This document shows positions 1 through 8,906 of a stretch of DNA of 64,000 bases, in pieces (position 1 is the first letter of the stretch; the number at the start of each line of letters is the position of its first letter). The notes below the pieces were generated by a model. That model was not told the DNA's origin, did not search any database, and saw only the letters and a list, made by a program, of their open reading frames with translations. The stretch comes from an uncultured Haliea sp. (GTDB lineage: Bacteria > Pseudomonadota > Gammaproteobacteria > Pseudomonadales > Halieaceae): contig CAJXUQ010000018.1 of NCBI GenBank assembly GCA_913061145.1, positions 1-64,000 of the forward strand, written 5' to 3'. The position numbers and the translations under genes are program-made.

Positions 1-292
1 TTGTGTAACCTATGTGCCCGGAATAAAGTGGTACCTATGTGTCGGGAAGCTCACTTTCAGGCGGCCCGCGCGCCTCGACATCATTCCCATCACCACTATC
101 AGACAGACATCGTCGTCGGCCTGTGGCAGTATGGGAATGTGACAGATCACAACCGGACGTTCACTGGCAGCGTGAGGTTCATGTTACGCCCGCCGAACAC
201 GAATTAACCCGAACGAGCGCGGATCATTGGCGCCGCTCTACCTTCAAGATCGATCGCGGACAGCCTGCAAGAATCTACGTGAGGGGAAGCCT
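1..292. other. Non-coding left edge upstream of sdhB
   Basis: No convincing gene is visible here. Short open frames of 68-87 codons overlap each other in different frames and have no family resemblance and no good ribosome site. The segment contains the two direct repeats described separately (8-48). The last bases hold the GAGGGG ribosome site for the gene that starts at 293. No clear sigma70 promoter could be placed. Confidence 0.6.
8..48. repeat. Two 16-bp direct repeats, possible mobile-element end
   Basis: ACCTATGTGCCCGGAA (8-23) and ACCTATGTGTCGGGAA (33-48) match at 14 of 16 positions with 25-bp periodicity. Tandem subterminal repeats of this kind are seen at the ends of some transposons, especially IS21-like elements that carry several transposase-binding repeats. 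No transposase gene is in the window; the element, if real, would lie to the left of position 1. The IS assignment is inference. Confidence 0.35.
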
Positions 293-1042
293 ATGCTGGT
301 GAGTATTTATCGGTACATACCTGAATTTGATGACGCACCGCGCATGCAGGATTACACCATCGAGCTGGAGGATGGCGAGGACATGATGGTTCTCGACCTT
401 CTCGAACGCCTGAAGGAGCAGGACCCGACATTGAGCTACAGACGCAGTTGTCGTGAGGGTGTCTGTGGATCCGATGGCATGAACGTCAACGGTTCAAATT
501 GCCTGGCCTGCATTACCAGTGTCTCAACGCTGTTATTGGGCGGAAACCTGCCGTCCGGCCAACCTGTGAGGCCCAATCGGGGCGCAGCGGACCTTGTAAT
601 AAGGCCACTGCCGGGCCTGCCGGTCATACGTGATCTGGTTGTCGACATGGCCATGTTCTACAAGCAGTATGAACGCGTCAAACCTTACCTCATCAACGAT
701 CAACCGGCGCCCGCAATAGAAAGGCGGCAGTCCCCGGAAGAACGCGCGAAGCTTGACGGACTGTACGAATGCATTCTTTGTGCCTGCTGTTCAACCCAAT
801 GCCCCTCATGGTGGTGGAATCCCGAAAAGTTCATCGGGCCCGCCGGGCTACTGAACGCGTATCGCTTTCTCGCCGACTCTCGTGACACGGCCACTGAGGC
901 ACGTTTGTCAGCACTCGAGGATCCGTTCAGCGTTTTCCGATGCAAAACGATTTTAAACTGCATCGCGTTTTGCCCCAAGAATCTGAAGCCTCGCGCAGCT
1001 ATCGGAAAGATCGAAAGAATGTTGTTGAAGCGAGGTGTGTAG
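293..1042 (+). CDS. sdhB: Succinate dehydrogenase/fumarate reductase iron-sulfur subunit (orphan)
   Basis: Electron-transfer subunit of complex II, 249 residues. The [2Fe-2S] region has C53, C58, D61 and C73 ([10 protein letters not shown]...LAC). The C-terminal domain has C160, C163, C166, C170 and C217, C223, C227 ([12 protein letters not shown] and [12 protein letters not shown]), the ligand pattern of the [4Fe-4S] and [3Fe-4S] clusters. [17 protein letters not shown] is the usual SdhB core motif. Compared with the usual family there are about 14 extra residues between the LACIT motif and IRPLPGLPV. The start at 293 is chosen because GAGGGG lies at 281-286, six bases upstream; starts further upstream lack a ribosome site. 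No sdhC, sdhD or sdhA lies beside it: the next gene is a copper ATPase and about 290 bases to the left are non-coding. It may be a duplicate or a transferred copy. Confidence 0.9.
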   Translation: MLVSIYRYIPEFDDAPRMQDYTIELEDGEDMMVLDLLERLKEQDPTLSYRRSCREGVCGSDGMNVNGSNCLACITSVSTLLLGGNLPSGQPVRPNRGAADLVIRPLPGLPVIRDLVVDMAMFYKQYERVKPYLINDQPAPAIERRQSPEERAKLDGLYECILCACCSTQCPSWWWNPEKFIGPAGLLNAYRFLADSRDTATEARLSALEDPFSVFRCKTILNCIAFCPKNLKPRAAIGKIERMLLKRGV

Positions 1043-1101
1043 CCGGTAATCAATTGCCTGGGCCGCACTCCGCTCAAGTGCCGCGAGTATGGGAGATGAG
1101 C

Positions 1102-3459
1102 ATGACTGAGCAGACAAAGACCCACGCCGCCACGCCCCATGCAGCTACGGCGCGACAAGGCCAACCGGCGAAAGACCCGGTGTGCGGCATGTCCGTGGAC
1201 CCGCATACCGCAGAGCATCGCAGTCGTCACCTGGGCAACACCTGGTACTTCTGCTCCGCGCGCTGCAAAACCCGCTTCGATGAGAAACTGGAGGAATACC
1301 TCAGCGATGCCCCCAGACAGAGGGAGGCCGTCGTTCCTGGGGCCATATACACCTGCCCAATGCACCCTGAGGTTCGCCAACAGGGTCCAGGCGATTGTCC
1401 CATTTGCGGCATGGGCCTGGAGCCCGAGCAGGTCAGCCTCGAGGATGCGCCGTCGGCAGAACTCAGGGACATGAACCGGCGCTTCTGGATCGGGTTTGTG
1501 CTCACACTTCCGGTGCTGGTACTGGAAATGGGCGCTCACCTCACCAATCTGAGTCACACTGTGCCCGTGCAGATATCCAGCTGGATTCAACTGGTATTGG
1601 CCACTCCAGTGGTGCTGTGGTGTGGCTGGCCCTTTTTTCTCAGGGGCTGGAAATCACTGGTCAGCCGGAACCTGAACATGTTCACGCTGATCGCCATCGG
1701 CACGGGCGTGGCCTTGATCTACAGTTTCGTCGCAACCCTGGCTCCTCAGGTATTTCCGGACACTTTTCGGCTGGACGACGGCGCCGTGCCGGTGTATTTC
1801 GAAGCCGCTGCCGTCATCGTCGTACTGGTACTGCTGGGGCAAGTACTGGAATTACGGGCCAGGGAAAAAACCTCGGGGGCGATCAGGGCGTTGCTGGATC
1901 TGGCTCCCAAAACTGCCAGACGACTGGACGGCGACGGCGACGAATCCGATGTGACGCTGGACCAGGTCAAGGTCGGTGACCGTTTACGGGTGCGGCCCGG
2001 TGACAAGGTGCCGCTGGATGGCGAAGTGCTGGAAGGCGGCTCCAATGTGGATGAATCGATGGTGACCGGTGAGCCACTCGCCGTGGTCAAAAAACCGGGC
2101 GACCCGGTAATTGGAGGCAGCATCAATCAACAGGGCAGTTTCGTGATGCGCGCCGACAAGGTAGGTCGAGACACCATGCTGTCACAGATTGTGCAGATGG
2201 TCGCCAGCGCCCAGCGCAGCCGCGCCCCGATTCAGGGCCTGGCGGACAAGGTCGCCAGCTGGTTTGTGCCCGCCGTGATCCTCACTGCCGTACTGGCCTT
2301 TATCGTATGGTCCCTTGTGGGTCCCACCCCGCCGATGGGCTTCGGATTGATCGCAGGAGTCAGCGTATTGATCATCGCCTGCCCTTGCGCGCTGGGCCTG
2401 GCGACGCCCATGTCGATCATGGTCGGTGTCGGCCGCGGCGCTCAGAACGGCGTGCTGGTTCGAAATGCCGAAGCGCTTGAGCGGATGGAGAAAGTGGACA
2501 CTGTGGTCGTTGACAAAACAGGCACCCTGACAGAAGGCAGGCCTCAGGTAACCCGGCTGGTTCCCGCTGCGGGGTTCAGCGAGGAAACATTGATGCAATT
2601 TGTGGGTGGCCTGGAAAAAGGCAGCGAACACCCGCTGGCCCACGCCATTCTCGAAAAGGCCAGGGCCATGGCCCTGACATTGCCGGATGCCGCAGACTTC
2701 GACTCCCCCAACGGCAAAGGCGTAAGCGGGAAAATAGACGGACGTTCAGTACTGGTCGGCAATCGACTGTTGATGGCGTCAGCCGGTGTCAATACCGCTG
2801 ACTTCGACCCGCGGGCAGACGAGCTGCGCGAAGACGGTGCCACCGTCATTTTTGCCACTGTTGACGGCAAAATTTGCGGTTTGCTTGCGATTGCCGACCC
2901 CATCAAGGCGACCACCCAGGCGGCAATTTCTGCCTTGCAGAAAGACGGGGTTCGCGTCGTTATGCTGACCGGCGACAACCGTATCTCAGCCGAAGCGGTT
3001 GCCAGAAAGCTGGGGATTGACGAGGTGCACGCGGAGGTACTGCCAGAGGACAAGGGCAGGATCGTGGAGGCACTGCAAAAAGAGGGTCGGACTGTGGCGA
3101 TGGCAGGCGACGGCGTAAACGATGCCCCGGCCCTGGCCACGGCGGACGTGGGCATTGCCATGGGCACCGGTACCGATGTGGCCATTGAAAGTGCCGGCAT
3201 CACGCTGCTGCGTGGCGACCTTATGGGGATCGTTGAAGCGCGACGGCTGTCCCTGGCAACGATGCGCAACATACGCCAGAATTTGTTCTTCGCCTTCGTG
3301 TATAACTCGGCAGGCATTCCCGTGGCCGCAGGTGTGTTTTATCCGGTGGCGGGTATCCTGCTGTCACCGATCTTCGCGGCAGCGGCAATGTCGCTGTCAT
3401 CGGTCAGTGTGATTGCGAATGCACTGAGACTGCGGTTCGTCGACCTGTCGGGGAAATAA
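1102..3459 (+). CDS. Copper-type heavy-metal P1B ATPase with YHS and metal-binding N-terminus
   Basis: Inner-membrane ATP-driven exporter of soft metal ions, probably Cu(I) or Ag(I), 785 residues. The N-terminus carries a YHS domain (KDPVCGMSV at about 24-32, with C51 and C55) and then a heavy-metal-binding domain (YTCPMHPEV and CPICGMGL, about 83-108); the usual HMA ferredoxin-fold domain is absent. The ATPase core shows TGE near 322, CPC at 427-429, the phosphorylated D471 in DKTGT, a SEHPLAHA motif and [10 protein letters not shown]. Start 1102 (MTEQTK) is preferred over ATG 1096 because GGGAG at 1091-1095 is correctly spaced only for 1102. It follows sdhB by 59 bases. No CueR-type regulator or copper chaperone is adjacent. 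The CPC motif supports Cu/Ag; the exact metal is inference. Confidence 0.92.
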   Translation: MTEQTKTHAATPHAATARQGQPAKDPVCGMSVDPHTAEHRSRHLGNTWYFCSARCKTRFDEKLEEYLSDAPRQREAVVPGAIYTCPMHPEVRQQGPGDCPICGMGLEPEQVSLEDAPSAELRDMNRRFWIGFVLTLPVLVLEMGAHLTNLSHTVPVQISSWIQLVLATPVVLWCGWPFFLRGWKSLVSRNLNMFTLIAIGTGVALIYSFVATLAPQVFPDTFRLDDGAVPVYFEAAAVIVVLVLLGQVLELRAREKTSGAIRALLDLAPKTARRLDGDGDESDVTLDQVKVGDRLRVRPGDKVPLDGEVLEGGSNVDESMVTGEPLAVVKKPGDPVIGGSINQQGSFVMRADKVGRDTMLSQIVQMVASAQRSRAPIQGLADKVASWFVPAVILTAVLAFIVWSLVGPTPPMGFGLIAGVSVLIIACPCALGLATPMSIMVGVGRGAQNGVLVRNAEALERMEKVDTVVVDKTGTLTEGRPQVTRLVPAAGFSEETLMQFVGGLEKGSEHPLAHAILEKARAMALTLPDAADFDSPNGKGVSGKIDGRSVLVGNRLLMASAGVNTADFDPRADELREDGATVIFATVDGKICGLLAIADPIKATTQAAISALQKDGVRVVMLTGDNRISAEAVARKLGIDEVHAEVLPEDKGRIVEALQKEGRTVAMAGDGVNDAPALATADVGIAMGTGTDVAIESAGITLLRGDLMGIVEARRLSLATMRNIRQNLFFAFVYNSAGIPVAAGVFYPVAGILLSPIFAAAAMSLSSVSVIANALRLRFVDLSGK

Positions 3460-3477
3460 CGCGGCGCCAAACGGTAC

Positions 3478-4305
3478 TCAATCGATTTCGCCGAACAGTT
3501 TCTTGTGCAGCTGCGGCGCAAAGATCACCGTCCGCTGGTGATGATCCAGCGCCGCCGGATCCTCTGCCAGCCAGTACACTATATCGGCCACTGCCTCGGG
3601 TGCGGTTGGCTTGAAGCGCTGGGCGATCTTGTCGTCAAAACCGTTGGCTTTCATCACCTCTGTGAGCACGAATCCGGGTTCCACGGAAAAAAACCGAACA
3701 CCACTGTCCCGGTGCTCAACCCGCAGCGCGGGCATCATGCGAATCAACGCGGCCTTCGAGGACGGATATACGAAGCCCCAGCCGCCTTCGTCTGCCGGTG
3801 CCGGCGGGTCGCTGAGCGCGGAGCCCGAGACCATGTTGATCACCGCACCACTGCCGCGCTCCAGCATGCCGGGCAGCAGGGCTTTCACCAGCACCAGCGG
3901 CGCCAGCACGTTGCCCTGATACACATTGCGCGCCTGCTCAATCTCGACCTCCAGCACCCGCTGCATGTTGCCAGGCCCCTGGTAGCAGGCATTATTGAAC
4001 AGGACATCGACCCTGGAGAAGTGCTCCAGGGCGCGATCAGCCGCTGCCTGTACCGACGCCAGGTCCAGTATGTCGGAGCGCAGCAGGAGGACCTCTGCGC
4101 CGTGGGCGCGCGCCGCTTCGCCGGTCGCTTCCAGTGAGCCCGGGAGGGAGGTGGTCGTCGGCTTCCAGCTCCCGTATTCATGTTGCTCGCCCTCTTGCAT
4201 GGTGCGAGCCGTCAGCACCAGGTTGTAGCCCCGGCGGGCAAACTCGATCGCCGTGGCAGCACCCATGCCGCGGCTGGCGCCGGTGATAAAAGCCACCTTT
4301 TTCAT
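3478..4305 (-). CDS. Short-chain dehydrogenase/reductase
   Basis: NAD(P)-dependent oxidoreductase of the classical SDR type, 275 residues. The Rossmann motif TGASRGMG lies near residues 8-15, NNAC follows strand 4, and the catalytic Ser (NMVSGSA) and YxxxK (YPSSK) are present. The start at 4305 (MKKVAFITGA) puts the nucleotide-binding motif at the usual distance and has AAGGAA upstream; an in-frame upstream start would add nine residues with no family match. It is the last gene of a MarR-hydratase-SDR set read leftward, about 70 bases after the hydratase. The substrate is likely a hydroxyacyl or alcohol intermediate, by context only. Confidence 0.85.
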   Translation of the reverse strand: MKKVAFITGASRGMGAATAIEFARRGYNLVLTARTMQEGEQHEYGSWKPTTTSLPGSLEATGEAARAHGAEVLLLRSDILDLASVQAAADRALEHFSRVDVLFNNACYQGPGNMQRVLEVEIEQARNVYQGNVLAPLVLVKALLPGMLERGSGAVINMVSGSALSDPPAPADEGGWGFVYPSSKAALIRMMPALRVEHRDSGVRFFSVEPGFVLTEVMKANGFDDKIAQRFKPTAPEAVADIVYWLAEDPAALDHHQRTVIFAPQLHKKLFGEID

Positions 4306-4374
4306 ATCCCGTTTTTCCTTTCTGCAGGGCACCTGTGTGCCGCGATTTCAATGAGGTCGATAGCCTTTCGCCGG

Positions 4375-5151
4375 CTACTCTGATTTGCCACGCTCGCTGC
4401 GTCCTCGCGCCAGCACGCTTTCACGCCGCTGGGCGATAACCTGCCCTTTCGCCTGCCTGGCCGATTCGATAGCGATGCGTTCTTCCCAGCGCAGCGCCTC
4501 GTCAAGGGGTTTGTTGAAGCCTTGGTCAATCAGCGGCTTGTAACGAGCGAGAACGTCCGGGACGCAGGCACACATGTCCTCGGCCATTTTTCTCGCTCGA
4601 GGCAACAACTGGTCGGCCGGAACAACGTGATTGACCAACCCCCACGCATGGGCCTGCTGGGCAAAAACGGGCGTACCGGTGAAGCAAATCTCTTTGGCTC
4701 TGGAGAGTCCGATCAACCGTGGTAACTTTTGACTCAGGCCCCAGCCGGGCAAGATACCCACCCGGGCGTGGGTGTCGGCAAACCGCGCGTTTTCGGAGGC
4801 GATCAGCACATCGCAGGCAAGTGCCATCTCAAACCCGCCGGTGATCGCATGGCCATTGATCGCGCCGATAATCGGGCCGGTGAACGCGTCCATCGCACGG
4901 GCGACCGTGTTGTCCGCCGCCTCCGCGGCATCGCCGTCACCGGCACTCAGCTCCTTCAGGTCAAAGCCTGCGCAGAAAGCGCGGCCTTTACCCGTCAATA
5001 TGATGACCCTGACAGCCCGGTCGCGAACGCACTCTGCAAACGCCGACACAAAGTCCGCCCTGAGCTCCCGCGACAAAGCGTTCATCGCGTCGGGACGGTT
5101 CAGCGTTACAATGGCATAGCCTTCATGCTTTTCGAGCAGGACCGTATTCAT
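4375..5151 (-). CDS. Enoyl-CoA hydratase/isomerase family protein
   Basis: Crotonase-fold enzyme acting on acyl-CoA thioesters, 258 residues. The oxyanion-hole segments are visible (AFCAGFDL near 58-65 and NGHAITGGFEMALACD near 99-114). E108 matches the first catalytic glutamate of rat crotonase (E144). The residue 20 positions further on, where crotonase has E164, is H128 (ADTHARVG). This is frequent in crotonase paralogues, so classical water addition is not assured. The ATG abuts the stop codon of the upstream MarR gene with no gap, indicating cotranscription and probably translational coupling. It may be a hydratase-like, isomerase or hydrolase variant. Confidence 0.85.
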   Translation of the reverse strand: MNTVLLEKHEGYAIVTLNRPDAMNALSRELRADFVSAFAECVRDRAVRVIILTGKGRAFCAGFDLKELSAGDGDAAEAADNTVARAMDAFTGPIIGAINGHAITGGFEMALACDVLIASENARFADTHARVGILPGWGLSQKLPRLIGLSRAKEICFTGTPVFAQQAHAWGLVNHVVPADQLLPRARKMAEDMCACVPDVLARYKPLIDQGFNKPLDEALRWEERIAIESARQAKGQVIAQRRESVLARGRSERGKSE

Positions 5152-5604
5152 TCACTGGTTCCCCTTGCAGTGCGGAGGACTGACCATCAAACGTAATGAC
5201 TCAAGCAGGGTATCCAGCGCTTCCACGCCAAGCTGTTTCGCATATTGCTCCCACACAACCTGGGTGGAGACATCCAGCTGCGCCAGCAACTGCTCTCCCT
5301 GCGGGCTGAAAGCGATCAACTTGGCACGCGAATCGGCCGGATCGACCCTGCGCTTGACCCACCCCAATTCCTCCAGTTCGTGCACGATTTTCATCATCGA
5401 CTGGGAACGGATACCCACCGCTCCGGCCAGGTCAACACTGCGACTGGGACCGTGAGTCGCAATGTGCCTGAACACCATGCGGTGGCGGCGTCGAATACCA
5501 GGAAACCCGTTTCGGGCAAGTTCGGCGTCAAGGCGACGCTGGAAATCTTCCAATGCCAGCAGCAACGCCATGCCCAGTTCATGCTTGTCGTACCCGACCG
5601 CCAC
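5152..5604 (-). CDS. MarR-family transcriptional regulator
   Basis: Cytoplasmic winged-helix repressor, 150 residues. The DNA-binding region includes the recognition helix near SQSMMKIVHELEELGWVKR and the wing DPADSRAKL, a typical MarR signature. The start is GTG at 5604; only a weak GGG ribosome site is seen upstream, and an internal ATG (MALLLALEDF) is a less likely alternative because it would remove part of the dimerisation helix. It is the first gene of the operon with the hydratase and SDR. The promoter just upstream overlaps an inverted repeat, so autoregulation in response to an aromatic or acyl-CoA-type ligand is likely (inference from family). Confidence 0.88.
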   Translation of the reverse strand: MAVGYDKHELGMALLLALEDFQRRLDAELARNGFPGIRRRHRMVFRHIATHGPSRSVDLAGAVGIRSQSMMKIVHELEELGWVKRRVDPADSRAKLIAFSPQGEQLLAQLDVSTQVVWEQYAKQLGVEALDTLLESLRLMVSPPHCKGNQ

Positions 5605-5619
5605 ACAGCACCCTATGTT

Positions 5620-5650
5620 CAGCTATACTTATTATCAGTTTAGCTGTCTA
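5620..5650 (-). promoter_or_regulatory. MarR operon promoter with overlapping operator
   Basis: On the minus strand there is TAGACA (5645-5650), a 17-bp spacer, and TATAGC (5622-5627), a reasonable sigma70 promoter 18 bases upstream of the GTG start. The perfect 6-bp inverted repeat CAGCTA (5620-5625)...TAGCTG (5641-5646) has half-sites 21 bp apart and covers both the -35 and -10 boxes, as expected for MarR autorepression. Confidence 0.5.
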
Positions 5651-5796
5651 CCTGTGCCAGTCAAGCGCGGCCGCAGTGCCCTGAATGAACTGCGGCACGT
5701 CCGCCCTATACACATGGCGCTTGCTTCCCCTCAACCCTCGCTTGTAATCTGGTATGCCGCCTTCCCTGTTGCGGCCTTGCCCGGAGATCCCATGCG

Positions 5797-6510
5797 ATGA
5801 CAAACAAACCAGGCGTTTGGTTCGGCGCCCTGCTACTGGCGCTGGGTGTTGCCGCGGCCGGCTGGACTGTCGGTGACGGTTTGCAGCGCTTCAAGCTGGC
5901 AGACCGTTCAGTCACCATCAAGGGGCTGGCGGAGGCGGATGTGGAGAGCGACTTCGCAGCCTGGAATCTCACCTTTCGCCGCGCCGGCAACGCCTTCGCT
6001 GACGTCCAGCAGGCGCTTGCCGAAGACCGGTCGCGGGTTATGCGCTTCCTGGAAACCGCCGGCTTCACTGCCGAGGAACTGGAGATCAGGCCATTGCAGG
6101 TGCAGGACGCCTATTCCCGGGAGTACGGTGCGAGCAACCAGCCCCTGCGCTATACCGGCAGCGGCCTGATCATTGTCCAGTCAGACCGGGTGGCGCTGGT
6201 GGAAGCCACGGCGCTGGCGATAGACCCGCTGATCGAAGCCGGTGTTGAAATCGAAGGCGGCAGCGGCCCGCGCTACCAACTGCGCGGATTCAACGAAATC
6301 AAACCGGCGCTGTTGGCGGAGGCCACACGCAACGCGCGGGAACAGGCAGAAAAATTTGCGGCCGAGGCCGGGGCCCGGGTCGGTGCGTTGCGCACGGCCA
6401 ATCAGGGCGTCATCCGCATCACTGGCAGCGATGGCAATGACTGGGACGATGGCAGTTCCCGGGTAAAACGCCTGCGGGTGGTGAGCACCTTCGAGTACAC
6501 GCTGGAGTAA
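5797..6510 (+). CDS. SIMPL-domain (DUF541/YggE-like) envelope protein
   Basis: Predicted periplasmic or membrane-anchored protein of 237 residues. An N-terminal hydrophobic segment (GALLLALGVAAAGW) acts as signal or anchor, followed by the SIMPL beta-alpha domain (SVTIKGLAEADVESDFAAW, IRPLQVQDAYS, an ARNAREQAEKFA-type helix and a C-terminal VVSTFEYTLE strand). The Escherichia coli homologue YggE is linked to oxidative stress tolerance; the biochemical role is unknown. ATG 5797 has GGAG at 5783-5786. It is divergent from the MarR operon and convergent with the von Willebrand A gene. Confidence 0.82.
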   Translation: MTNKPGVWFGALLLALGVAAAGWTVGDGLQRFKLADRSVTIKGLAEADVESDFAAWNLTFRRAGNAFADVQQALAEDRSRVMRFLETAGFTAEELEIRPLQVQDAYSREYGASNQPLRYTGSGLIIVQSDRVALVEATALAIDPLIEAGVEIEGGSGPRYQLRGFNEIKPALLAEATRNAREQAEKFAAEAGARVGALRTANQGVIRITGSDGNDWDDGSSRVKRLRVVSTFEYTLE

Positions 6511-6548
6511 GGCGTCGCCCCACCGCGGTGCACGGTGCCGCCCAGCCG

Positions 6549-8681
6549 TCAGGGCGAGGAGACGCCCTCCGGCGCAGCCACCACCGTAAAGGTATCTGTC
6601 GCTAATACCTGATGCTGCAAACCCGTAACGTAGCGCGCACTGTAGACGCCGGGCGCCTCGAACGGATACTGTCTGACGCTGCCCGTTCCCTCAGTTTCGC
6701 CCGTCGGCACGATAAACCCATACCGGGCACCCCAACCCCACATCTTTTCATCGGGCACATCCACCGGGGCTATCACCACGCGGTCACCACGGTACCCGGG
6801 GCCAGACCAGGCGATGTCGAAACTGTCACCCATCACCACCTGCTCTGGCGCCCGCACTGCTGCATCGGCACGTGTAATGGTGATGGGCTGTCTGGCGAGC
6901 ACGGCATTCCCAGGGCTGAGGAAGTAGACCAACTCGTAGTCTCCCGCGATGTTGGGCGCTTGCAGTTGCAGCTTCCCATCCCCGGCACCCGCACGACCCA
7001 GCGTGACTCTGGCATCGGGGTTAGCCCGGGTCGCGCCCGGCGCTGCAATGGAGATGTAGTCGTCTTCCCAGTCCGGCGGGAGCGTGACCGACACCGGGAC
7101 ACTGGATCCTCCGACTGCGGTCGCAGGCCCCGCAATGCCCGCCACAACCGGCACTACACTGACAGGTGTCGTTGCCTGCACCGCGTGTTGCATGCCTGGG
7201 TACAGGGTATAGCCATTCGCCAATACATAGCGGACCTCGTATTCCCCCGGCTGCGGCGGCGCAGTAAGCTCTGCGCTGCCGTCCTCCCGCAACGGGCTGG
7301 TATATCCCCGCGCAAAGGCCGCCGCGCTGCCCGCCTCGACAATGGTGACAAAGTCACCGGGGGTGGCCTCCCCGGCCCACGCGACCGAGAACACCGAACT
7401 GACCGGGACCTCAGCCGGCGCCGACACGGTAAAGCCGCCATCCGTCACACGTAACGCATTGCGGGCGAGGATAAGGCGCGGTTGATCAAGCACGTAGCGC
7501 ACTTCATAAACACCCTCTGTGGACGGGGCAGCAAGCGAGGCCGTGAGTGGCTGGCTGGCGTCGGACACGCCAGCCTTCGTGCGCGTGGGCATTGCGGCGA
7601 AGAAATAGATCGGCTCTCGTGGACCGTCTTCGGGGCTGGCGACGTGGAGATACGCACCCAACTCATCAGGGCCCGACCAGGTGACATCGAACGGGACACC
7701 CTCACGGGTCACCGCCGGGGTCTGGAGACTGACCTTGAAACCGAGGTCCACGGGCACGGTAATCACTTTCGGCTGCTGGGCTTCGACGGTGAATTGCAAG
7801 CGCCCGGTTTTCACCTCGCGGCCATCCTGCCAACCCCGCCAACGCGCCTCGGCGACATACTCGCCGGGCAGGACCTCGGTCATCGCGCTGCCGGTATCGG
7901 TGGCGGAAAAAACCGTCTCGCCGCCCGCAAGGGCTGTGACCGTCCACTCAAGCTGCGATTGGATCAGAGGCCCACCGGGCAGTACGGTGGCTTTCATCGC
8001 CAGGGTCGACGGCACCGCGTCGCCCTCAACATCCCCGGCGGCCGGTCCCGCTTCCGCCAGGGTACGCAGCGCTGATGCAAGCTCACTGGCACTGGCTGCG
8101 GCCACAAAGGTGCCGCCGGTTTCATCCGCCATGCACTGCAAACCCGCGCGCTCTTCCACGGTGACGTCAAAGCCCACCACATGCACGGTAAAATCAAGAC
8201 CGTTCTGTTCCAGCATTCTGGCCAGTGCACAGGGATCCGCATCGCAGGTTTCCAGTCCATCGGACACCACGATAACGGAGGCCGCCCGCTTGCGGTAATC
8301 CAGCGTCAGCGCGGCGTGTTCCACCGACTTCGCCAATGGCGTTTTTCCGTGGGGTGTAAGTTCCCGAAGAGCGGCGACCATGTCGGCCCGCTCTGCTCCA
8401 ACACCCGCAAGCGTCTCGATGTCACTGCAGTCGCCCTCGCGGCGATGACCATAGGCGACCAGCCCCAGACGCTGCTCCGGCGGCAGCCCGAGGACGAGGC
8501 CCTCGACCACGTCCTTGGCAATCACGATCTTGTTGAGCCCATCGATCTGCCCCCACATGGAGCCAGAGGCATCCAGCACCAAAATGGCATCGTTGGGGGA
8601 TGATGCGCTAGCCGGCAAGACCGATAAAAATAGCATGGCGGCCAGGACGGCGCCGGGCACTGAGAGTCTGGACAGGTTCAT
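6549..8681 (-). CDS. von Willebrand factor type A domain protein, secreted or periplasmic
   Basis: 710 residues with a signal peptide (VPGAVLAAMLFLSVLPASA). The vWA domain follows directly; its MIDAS motif DASGSMW near residue 35 and a later SDGLETCD segment fit a metal-ion-dependent adhesion site. The remaining two thirds contain at least three repeats of a beta-rich module, each ending in a phrase like YEVRYVL or YELVYFL, suggesting tandem immunoglobulin-like domains. The start at 8681 is selected because the signal peptide follows it and GGGG lies upstream; the longer frame adds a Cys-rich stretch without features. It lies downstream of, and separated by a terminator from, the two lipoprotein genes. 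The role (adhesion or protein complex assembly) is unknown. Confidence 0.82.
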   Translation of the reverse strand: MNLSRLSVPGAVLAAMLFLSVLPASASSPNDAILVLDASGSMWGQIDGLNKIVIAKDVVEGLVLGLPPEQRLGLVAYGHRREGDCSDIETLAGVGAERADMVAALRELTPHGKTPLAKSVEHAALTLDYRKRAASVIVVSDGLETCDADPCALARMLEQNGLDFTVHVVGFDVTVEERAGLQCMADETGGTFVAAASASELASALRTLAEAGPAAGDVEGDAVPSTLAMKATVLPGGPLIQSQLEWTVTALAGGETVFSATDTGSAMTEVLPGEYVAEARWRGWQDGREVKTGRLQFTVEAQQPKVITVPVDLGFKVSLQTPAVTREGVPFDVTWSGPDELGAYLHVASPEDGPREPIYFFAAMPTRTKAGVSDASQPLTASLAAPSTEGVYEVRYVLDQPRLILARNALRVTDGGFTVSAPAEVPVSSVFSVAWAGEATPGDFVTIVEAGSAAAFARGYTSPLREDGSAELTAPPQPGEYEVRYVLANGYTLYPGMQHAVQATTPVSVVPVVAGIAGPATAVGGSSVPVSVTLPPDWEDDYISIAAPGATRANPDARVTLGRAGAGDGKLQLQAPNIAGDYELVYFLSPGNAVLARQPITITRADAAVRAPEQVVMGDSFDIAWSGPGYRGDRVVIAPVDVPDEKMWGWGARYGFIVPTGETEGTGSVRQYPFEAPGVYSARYVTGLQHQVLATDTFTVVAAPEGVSSP

Positions 8682-8835
8682 TGCTGCACCCCACACACTG
8701 GATTCAGGCGATCGGCATGTCACACCCGCGCTGTTGCCACAGACACGGCATCGACGCAGCGACACGTCCCAAGCATAGTGCAGAGTTGAGGATACAGCGA
8801 GTGACTGCGCCGCAAACGGACAGGCGCGGGGGTGT

Positions 8836-8877
8836 AGAAAGAAAAACCCGAAGGGGCTGCGTTTGCGCCCCTTCGGG
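8836..8877 (-). terminator. Rho-independent terminator after the OmpA-like lipoprotein gene
   Basis: CCCGAAGGGGC (8847-8857) and GCCCCTTCGGG (8867-8877) form a perfect 11-bp stem with a 9-base loop. Read on the minus strand the stem is followed by TTTTTCTTTC. It lies 30 bases after the stop codon of the OmpA-like gene and before the von Willebrand A gene. Confidence 0.85.
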
Positions 8878-8906
8878 TGTCGGGCGTGGAACCGCGAGAG
8901 GCTCCC

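Noticed and set aside
700-1590. Minus-strand open frame of 296 codons across sdhB and the ATPase start
   Set aside because: Overlaps two genes with clear metal motifs on the other strand and has no ribosome site.
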